Positions 62,760-64,000 of a DNA stretch of 64,000 nucleotides are shown in pieces. Made by a program: the position numbers and the translations under genes. The stretch lies in assembly GCF_023705585.1 (NCBI RefSeq), contig NZ_BOQE01000001.1:881341-945340 (forward strand), in the 5' to 3' direction. Source of the stretch: Collibacillus ludicampi. Lineage in GTDB: Bacteria > Bacillota > Bacilli > Tumebacillales > BOQE01. How positions within the stretch are numbered: the stretch's first letter is position 1; every line of letters begins with the position of its first letter. The notes beneath the pieces were generated by a model. That model was not told where the DNA came from. It did no database searches and saw only the letters and a list, made by a program, of their open reading frames with translations.

Positions 62760-64000
62760 CAGACTTTTCGTATCCGCTCAATGCCATACTTCTTCATTTT
62801 CTTAATGACAGTAGTATGAGACACCCCAAGCGCTTGCCCTACTTTCCGAATGGAACCGTAGCGCAAAAGGGATTGAATGATGAGATCGCGTTCCATCTCA
62901 TCAAAGGCATTTAAGCTCCCCCTCGAATTTGCACAGTTCGTGAAATCATCCGCTTTGTGCATTTCGTTTTGTATTTGTTTTAAGGTATTCGCGGAGGGGA
63001 TTGCCGATTGGTTTTGCAAGTCGAGAAAATCATGCGGCAGATGGTTCTGAGTAATCAGTGAATCAGGTATGGTTACAACCATTCGTTCGATTAAATTGGA
63101 TAATTGCCGCACATTCCCGGGCCACGGGGAGTTCTGCAGGATCTGTATAACGACAGGATGAATGATCTTTTGGGTGCCATATTTTTGATTGTATTTATTG
63201 AGAAAATACTGAATTAATGCGGGAATGTCTTCCCGTCTTTCACGCAAGGGCGGAATGTGGATCGGAACCACATACAGCCGATAATACAGATCCTCACGAA
63301 ATAACCCCATCTGAATCCGCTCTTGCAAATTCCGATGTGTGGCGGCAATGATCCTGCAATTGACTTGGATCGGGTCGATACCACCAACGCGGGTAAACTC
63401 TTGTTCTTGCAAAACACGAAGGACTTTCACCTGAAGCGCAGGAGACATTTCACCAATTTCATCAAGAAAAATCACCCCTCCTTCTGCCGCTTCAAATAGT
63501 CCGATTTTTCCGGTTTTCTTCGCTCCCGTGAATGCGCCCGATTCATATCCGAATAATTCCGATTCAAGCAATTCCTCCGGGAGAGCCCCACAATTGATTT
63601 TGATAAAAGGTCCTTCTGAACGGGCACTAGACTTATGAATAAAAGAAGCGACGACCTCTTTCCCAACCCCCGATTCTCCCAAAATCAAAACTGTAGAATC
63701 AAAATTCGCTACTCGTCCCGCTAACTCCATCACTTTCCTCATCTGCGGAGAAATCGCAATAATTTCATCGGTGAGAACGCGTTTGCGCAGGGTTGAGAGC
63801 TCCGATTGGAAACGTTGGCTTTGGTACTGCACCATACTGAGCTCTTCACGCAACTTTGACAACTCCGTCATGTCCCGAATCGTTGAAACCACGCCTTGAA
63901 CTTTCCCCGTTTCATTTATAATAGGGACAGCGCTTACAAGATGTTCTTGTCCTGTAGGATATCGCTGAACCCCTATGACTTCTCGGCGCTCCTGCAACGC
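62759..64000 (-). CDS. Sigma-54-dependent activator with PAS domain (partial)
   Basis: The frame is open to the right edge, so the N-terminus is missing; about 413 residues are seen. The order is the end of a PAS domain (VPIINETGKVQGVVSTIRDMTEL), a coiled linker, the AAA+ module and a C-terminal TyrR-type helix-turn-helix. The AAA+ module has Walker A GESGVGKE, the sigma-54-contacting GAFTGA, and Walker B GVIFLDEIGE. The helix-turn-helix is RKVGQALGVSHTTVIKKMKKYG. It resembles RocR/AcoR-type regulators. Its gene abuts nickel transport and larB, so lactate or another hydroxy acid is a possible signal. Confidence 0.88.
   Translation of the reverse strand, partial: ALQERREVIGVQRYPTGQEHLVSAVPIINETGKVQGVVSTIRDMTELSKLREELSMVQYQSQRFQSELSTLRKRVLTDEIIAISPQMRKVMELAGRVANFDSTVLILGESGVGKEVVASFIHKSSARSEGPFIKINCGALPEELLESELFGYESGAFTGAKKTGKIGLFEAAEGGVIFLDEIGEMSPALQVKVLRVLQEQEFTRVGGIDPIQVNCRIIAATHRNLQERIQMGLFREDLYYRLYVVPIHIPPLRERREDIPALIQYFLNKYNQKYGTQKIIHPVVIQILQNSPWPGNVRQLSNLIERMVVTIPDSLITQNHLPHDFLDLQNQSAIPSANTLKQIQNEMHKADDFTNCANSRGSLNAFDEMERDLIIQSLLRYGSIRKVGQALGVSHTTVIKKMKKYGIERIRKV

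Noticed and set aside
1-64000. tRNA, rRNA, CRISPR arrays or complete insertion sequences
   Set aside because: None recognised; no regularly spaced repeats, no cloverleaf-like sequences with CCA-proximal TTCRANY I could confirm, and no transposase genes.

Overview
The window looks like chromosome of an aerobic, motile, endospore-type member of the Bacilli (Firmicutes). The evidence is gene content and local order: hisZ-yvoF-ppaX...hprK, uvrB-uvrA, and ftsE-ftsX-ctpB-minJ-motA-motB are arranged much as in Bacillus and relatives. Shine-Dalgarno sequences are strong, TTG and GTG starts are frequent, and Rho-independent terminators are common. I cannot name the species; an Alicyclobacillaceae/Bacillaceae-type lineage is a guess. 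Most genes are on the minus strand. I saw no rRNA, tRNA, CRISPR array or intact insertion sequence.

Layout. 1-5.3 kb: start of hisZ, yvoF, ppaX, a LysM-G5-M23 peptidase, hprK and an MsmX-type sugar ATPase. 5.4-9.1 kb: PucR-type regulator, nucleotide-sugar epimerase, HAD phosphatase and an unknown gene. 9.3-14.2 kb: uvrA and uvrB. 14.3-18 kb: a TetR regulator divergent from kynU-kynB-kynA (tryptophan to anthranilate), with a 43-bp palindrome covering both promoters. 18-23.1 kb: two small unknown genes, then a SAM-I riboswitch in front of a GldA-like dehydrogenase and metQNI. 23.1-31 kb: hairpin repeats, motAB, minJ, ctpB, ftsXE, DUF2062. 31-37.3 kb: secreted C39-type protein, argH, argG, a second hairpin-repeat locus and a 14-TM drug exporter.

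37.7-46.3 kb is one LacI-controlled catabolic locus: a Ugp-like ABC importer, an inositol-monophosphatase-family enzyme, a glycerophosphodiesterase-like enzyme and an unknown protein. Together they suggest uptake and breakdown of a glycerophosphodiester or sugar phosphodiester. 46.6-50.3 kb is accessory and eroded: a YidC paralogue, a 34-codon Hfq-like remnant, an A+T-rich secreted protein with a small membrane partner, YolD next to a decayed Y-family polymerase, and DUF3055. 50.27-50.52 kb holds a promoter and a c-di-AMP (ydaO/yuaA) riboswitch before a small unknown gene. 50.6-54 kb: heme-oxygenase-fold enzyme, MgtC-family protein, GT-C-type membrane enzyme. 54.4-59.8 kb: carA-carB-argF with an arginine-box promoter. 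60-64 kb: yezD, a truncated sulfate-binding protein, larB, a NiCoT nickel/cobalt permease and a sigma-54 activator that runs off the right edge.

Most notable are (i) a family of about 110-120-nt hairpin elements at 23.2-23.4 and 35.3-35.65 kb whose stems differ by compensatory changes, (ii) the c-di-AMP riboswitch whose loop can pair with the downstream ribosome-binding site and which is followed by an intragenic terminator-like hairpin, and (iii) the three-operator palindrome at the kyn locus.
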